A stretch of DNA of 64,000 bases from Porticoccus sp964276025 (GTDB lineage: Bacteria > Pseudomonadota > Gammaproteobacteria > Pseudomonadales > Porticoccaceae): NCBI GenBank assembly GCA_964276025.1, contig CAXYDD010000002.1:682001-746000 (forward strand), in the 5' to 3' direction. The notes beneath the pieces were generated by a model. It was given only the letters and a program-made list of their open reading frames with translations, made no database searches and was not told the DNA's origin. This document shows positions 61,801 through 64,000 of this stretch, piece by piece (position 1 is the first letter of the stretch; each line of letters starts with the position of its first letter). The translations under genes were made by a program, and so were the position numbers.

Positions 61801-62011
61801 ATTCTTTCTCCATTGGTTTGACAAGCAACCTCTCAGCATCCTCAGGGGATATGCCCTCATGTCTCATAGAAACGTAGATAAAAGGAATAGCAATATCTGG
61901 TTCAGCTTCTTTGGGTATATCCTGATATGCAATAGCACCAAAAATTAATACAAAGAGTAGTGTTAAGAGTACTGTTCTACTTCGCGAAAAAGATAAATCG
62001 ATAATTGTCAT
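58889..62011 (-). CDS. RND efflux pump inner membrane transporter
   Basis: A 1040 aa AcrB/TriC-like proton-driven exporter with 12 TM helices and two large periplasmic loops. The TM4 motif is GMLVDGAIIVIELADRR. AcrB has two aspartates here (407, 408). This protein keeps the first (Asp397) and has Gly398 for the second, which I believe is usual in this subgroup. The N-terminus and the second half (VILIDTYNRMKKNG...LRPVFLTAFTTVLGLMP) fit the hydrophobe/amphiphile efflux type. It begins 13 bases after its adaptor gene. No TolC-like gene is present in the window. Substrate unknown. Confidence 0.92.
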   Translation of the reverse strand: MTIIDLSFSRSRTVLLTLLFVLIFGAIAYQDIPKEAEPDIAIPFIYVSMRHEGISPEDAERLLVKPMEKELQSIVGLKEMRSNSGEGYASVQLEFNAGFDSKKAKSDVREKVDTAKTRLPDDTDEPKVIEINVALFPVLTVSLSGAIPERTLVKIARSMQDQIESLPGVLEANIGGDRESILEILVDPAVMETYEVKYDELFSFIRNNNLLVAAGAIDSGAGRLVLKVPGVIENLDDALNLPVKVVGDRVVTFGDVATVKKSYKDPTGFARVEGKLAVTLEIKKRVGANIIETVNNVKGLIENERRLLPASLEIRYMQDKSNKIRNMLNDLQNNILSAIILVVIVMIAALGFRSALLVGLAIPSSFLAAILVLNSLGYTLNIVVLFSLILVVGMLVDGAIIVIELADRRMSEGMMPYEAYLSAAKRMAWPITTSTITTLAVFMPLLVWPGMVGEFMKFLPITVIIALSASLSMALIFLPVLGKVLNQNTIPTIKTVDGPITEKYTELLRKLLMMPGKTLGISFLIMVSVFILYSFLNKGLEFFPDIEPEFGLIQIHARGDLSIYEKDEIVKKVESRIGSMDELRSIYARSFNKVTRNNNAADLIGSIKLEFVDWDKRRPATEIFSEMQRLTSDIPGIKVEFIKSKDGPASGKPIQLEFSSYDFSLVPPAIKKVREIMNNQGGYIGIEDDLPLPGIEWQIAVDRALAARYGADIALLGQSVKLIASGIKVTDYRPDDNDDEVDVVVRYPIDDRHLDQLNELRISTNVGMIPVKNFITVEPAPKSGSIARVDSRRTTTLRADVAEGVLPDTQLKELIRLLKPLASGSQVYIKFKGEDKEKREAMQFLIGAFLTALLLMTLILVTQFNNIYQSLIVLSAIVFSTTGVLLGLLITSQPFGIVMVGLGIIALGGIVVNNNIVLIDTYNRMKKNGLNPYDAALETGRRRLRPVFLTAFTTVLGLMPMVLAMNIDLVNRNISFGAPSTQWWTQLASAIAGGLTFATVLTLILTPCLLLLGEEIWGKISLTKEYAYRILLFFKKYYKK

Positions 62012-62024
62012 CAGACAAATGGCC

Positions 62025-63104
62025 TCAGGATGTGGGAATCTGTTCTACAGATTCCCCTTCTTCAACAAAACCATTGCCTTGGGTGATGATTTTAATTTGA
62101 TTGGGTAGCCCTGTTACCCATACCCCTTCTTTTTTAGTACGTAGAATTTCAATTTTATGGAAGTTAACAATATTTTCTTTAGTGACAGATTTGATTCCTA
62201 TGTTACCTTCCATATCTAGTGAAAGAGTTGCTGGAGAAACAAAGTGGGCAGTTACAGACCCTGTGATTATTTCAATCTTAGCGCTTGCACCGGATTTTAT
62301 TCCTTCGTGAGGATTATTTAGTTGAGCCTCAATTCTGAAACTGTGGGTTTTTGAATCTCCTGAATTGGCAATATATGTCAGAGTTGCATCTGATCTCTTG
62401 CCATTCAGCAAAAAAATGTTTACCTTTTGACCAAGCTGAAGTCTTTCAATATTTTGCTGGGAGACATAGCCTGTAGCTTTTAGGCTTGATTCGTCTAAAA
62501 GAGTAGCTAGAGGCTCTCCCTTTTCGACATAACTGCCTACCTCTACAATCTGTTCTTCTAGTATTCCGCTAAATGGCGCCTTTATTAATATATTTCCACG
62601 CTCTATAGATATCTTCTTGATATTGGATCTCAAGATAGATAATTCTTTCTGAGCCTCTATTAATCTGATTGGTTTGGATTGGTCACTTGGCGCTAAGTTC
62701 TTCAGTTGGGTTATCTTATCTAAATTTTTAGAAATTTTTGCTTTAGCGATAAAAAATTGTGCTGAACGATCAACATTGGCAAGTCTGAATATAAGATCTC
62801 CATCCGATATGTAAGCACCCTCATTCTCAACGATCTCTAGTACATGTGCGGCTGTATGAGATTTAATTTCTATTTTTCTGAATGGCTCAACTTCACCTTG
62901 TATGATAATTGTGTCTTTAGCTTCTTCTGATTTTATATCTGAAACCTCAACGGTCATCTTTTGTTTTAATAGATTTTTATTCGATAAATCAGCGCTTTTT
63001 CCACTGAAAAATATCCCACTGAGCATCCATACTAATACTACCAAGCTTACGATCAGCGGTAATCGATTAGATTTCTTCAAAATGGTTTTTTTAAAGTAGG
63101 CCAT
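62025..63104 (-). CDS. RND efflux periplasmic adaptor (membrane fusion protein)
   Basis: The HlyD/AcrA-type adaptor for the pump downstream. Order: an N-terminal TM anchor (LPLIVSLVVLVWMLSGIFF), lipoyl half-motif (VEPFRKIEIKSHTAAHVLEIVENEGAYISDGDLIFRL), short coiled-coil hairpin (~110-150), the second lipoyl half (GNILIKAPFSGILEEQIVEVGSYVEKGEPLATLL) and beta-barrel domains. The ATG at 63104 has GAAGAA six bases upstream and gives 359 aa. In-frame starts at 63125 and 63134 (GTG) are possible. It is anchored by a TM helix rather than by lipid. Confidence 0.9.
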   Translation of the reverse strand: MAYFKKTILKKSNRLPLIVSLVVLVWMLSGIFFSGKSADLSNKNLLKQKMTVEVSDIKSEEAKDTIIIQGEVEPFRKIEIKSHTAAHVLEIVENEGAYISDGDLIFRLANVDRSAQFFIAKAKISKNLDKITQLKNLAPSDQSKPIRLIEAQKELSILRSNIKKISIERGNILIKAPFSGILEEQIVEVGSYVEKGEPLATLLDESSLKATGYVSQQNIERLQLGQKVNIFLLNGKRSDATLTYIANSGDSKTHSFRIEAQLNNPHEGIKSGASAKIEIITGSVTAHFVSPATLSLDMEGNIGIKSVTKENIVNFHKIEILRTKKEGVWVTGLPNQIKIITQGNGFVEEGESVEQIPTS

Positions 63105-63358
63105 TAATTTTTCTTCATTAATCATTACAAACACTATCCATTCTTTTGTAGAAATTTATATCTTTAAAAAAGTTTCAAGCCCCTATGTTATCTTACATTT
63201 AAGTGAACGGCTGAAATTATTTAATTTTTTTTCGTGTTAATACGACTTCACTACCAATAAAAAAAATACTATTGTATAAAAAATATCTAGTTAATATTTA
63301 TTAAAATTTCATAATTAAGTCTTTATAATAACGGTATAATTTATTATTTGGGATAACT

Positions 63359-63760
63359 ATGCTTTTTCGAACTAGAAAAATGATTAGCGCTAAAGATTTA
63401 AATTCAAATGGCACTCTTTTTGGTGGTCGAGTTTTATCATGGATAGATGAAGAGGCATTTATATTTGCAACTTGTCAAATCGGATCTGAAAAATTAGTTA
63501 CAAAAATGATTTCTAAGGTTGAGTTTATTTCTACAGCAAGAATTGGAGATATAATAGAAATAGGCACAGAATTGATAAGCCTTGGTACTACCTCGCTGAC
63601 GCTCTCTTGTGTAGTTAGAAACAAAAAAACAACAAATATTATTACTCAAGTTTCCGATTTGGTTTTCGTGCATGTTGATGTCAATGGTAAACCTAAGCCA
63701 CACGGGGTAACTGAGGCAATCAAAGATATCGTATCAGAGCTAAAGAGTGATCATGGCTGA
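63359..63760 (+). CDS. Acyl-CoA thioesterase (YciA-like hotdog fold)
   Basis: A 133 aa single-hotdog protein: LNSNGTLFGGRVLSWIDEEAFIFATCQI holds the catalytic Asp region (NxxGTLFGGxxLxxxD), then KVEFISTARIGDIIEIGTELISLGTTSLTLSCVV and VFVHVDVNGKPKPHG. It cleaves acyl-CoA esters, but chain-length preference is not predictable. The usual YciA length is about 130-140 aa. Start ATG with GGGAT upstream. Convergent with hisA. Confidence 0.88.
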   Translation: MLFRTRKMISAKDLNSNGTLFGGRVLSWIDEEAFIFATCQIGSEKLVTKMISKVEFISTARIGDIIEIGTELISLGTTSLTLSCVVRNKKTTNIITQVSDLVFVHVDVNGKPKPHGVTEAIKDIVSELKSDHG

Positions 63761-63781
63761 CATCACAACTTTATATATTAA

Positions 63782-64000
63782 TTAGTGAATTGATTGTTCA
63801 TCGCAAATTTTTTGAGCATCAGTGATATTTAGAGTTCCTTCATAAATCGCTCTTCCAGTTATAGCGCCAAATATGTTGGGCTGTGCAGTGTTATTAAGCG
63901 CTAGAATATCATCCATATTAGTAATGCCTCCCGATGCAATAACTGGAATAGAAGTGGCTTTTGCCATTGTGACAGTAGATTCAACATTGACACCCTGCAT
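63782..64000 (-). CDS. hisA: ProFAR isomerase HisA, C-terminal part (N-terminus off the right edge)
   Basis: Phosphoribosylformimino-AICAR ribotide isomerase, a TIM barrel of histidine synthesis. The visible part reads MQGVNVESTVTMAKATSIPVIASGGITNMDDILAL and ends IFGAITGRAIYEGTLNITDAQKIC. These are the HisA phosphate-binding loop (ASGG) and the GAITGRALYEG block. The Met at 64000 is internal, so the gene continues beyond the window. It is a different his locus from hisI-hisE at 36 kb. Confidence 0.92.
   Translation of the reverse strand: MQGVNVESTVTMAKATSIPVIASGGITNMDDILALNNTAQPNIFGAITGRAIYEGTLNITDAQKICDEQSIH

Noticed and set aside
1..64000. CRISPR arrays, tRNA or rRNA genes, insertion sequences, toxin-antitoxin or phage-defence operons
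   Set aside because: I looked for spaced direct repeats, T-loop-like GTTCGA motifs, terminal inverted repeats and known defence motifs in the intergenic regions and found none that hold up.

Overview
The window is an AT-rich, tightly packed chromosomal segment of a gammaproteobacterium. The evidence is gene order. bamD/rluD/pgeF, ilvB-ilvN-ilvC-pssA, holD-rimI, rnr-rlmB-rpsF-rpsR-(DUF2232 gene)-rplI-dnaB, ubiE-ubiJ-ubiB-hisI-hisE-tatABC, and hslV-hslU-DUF971 with a nearby ftsN-like gene, priA and rpmE are all arrangements I know from Pseudomonas-like gammaproteobacteria. Short intergenic gaps, many 1-11 base gene overlaps, low GC and TonB-dependent thiamine uptake fit a streamlined, probably marine, lineage. 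I cannot name the genus from sequence alone. I found no rRNA, tRNA, CRISPR array or insertion sequence.

Layout. 0-2.7 kb: bamD (runs off the left edge) divergent from rluD and pgeF. 2.7-8.9 kb: a 327-base leader, then branched-chain amino acid genes ilvB, ilvN and ilvC, a terminator, pssA and leuA. 8.9-14.7 kb: a divergent holD (Pol III psi), rimI, prfC and an AI-2E-type permease, convergent with selO and yciH. 14.7-16.5 kb: the only clearly accessory pocket, with two orphan genes and a stand-alone integrase-like N-terminal domain. 16.6-28.8 kb: a long plus-strand housekeeping run (rnr, rlmB, a CDP-alcohol phosphatidyltransferase, rpsF, rpsR, DUF2232, rplI, terminator, dnaB, panC, panD, yajQ, acsA, a YebC/YeeN protein), with ppa convergent.

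29.4-34.6 kb: thiamine acquisition. A TPP riboswitch precedes a TonB-dependent receptor that carries four frameshifts. A terminator, a Fur-like site, an outer-membrane barrel gene (frameshifted in its signal peptide), pnuT and a thiamine-kinase-like gene follow. 34.6-39.8 kb: a minus-strand run with ubiE, ubiJ, ubiB (ubiquinone), hisI, hisE (histidine) and tatA, tatB, tatC (twin-arginine export). 40-50.4 kb: an unknown lipoprotein, a GFA-family protein with an overlapping membrane glutaredoxin, DUF971, HslUV protease, a LEA-type lipoprotein, VanY-type peptidase, cysE, an Smr protein, an FtsN-like SPOR protein, priA and rpmE. 50.5-64 kb: a MetX-like hydrolase, two DEAD-box helicases, a Sel1-repeat protein, pntA-pntB, a tryptophan-rich gene pair, an RND pump with its adaptor, an acyl-CoA thioesterase and the C-terminal part of hisA.

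I saw no plainly new defence or mobile system. The items most worth following are the riboswitch-controlled receptor with clustered frameshifts (four there, one in the next gene's signal peptide, one in tatC, mostly at short homopolymers, so sequencing error must be excluded), the integrase-domain pocket at 15-16.4 kb, the overlapping tryptophan-rich gene pair at 56.8-57.5 kb, the long tail on ribosomal protein S6, and the very divergent HolD.
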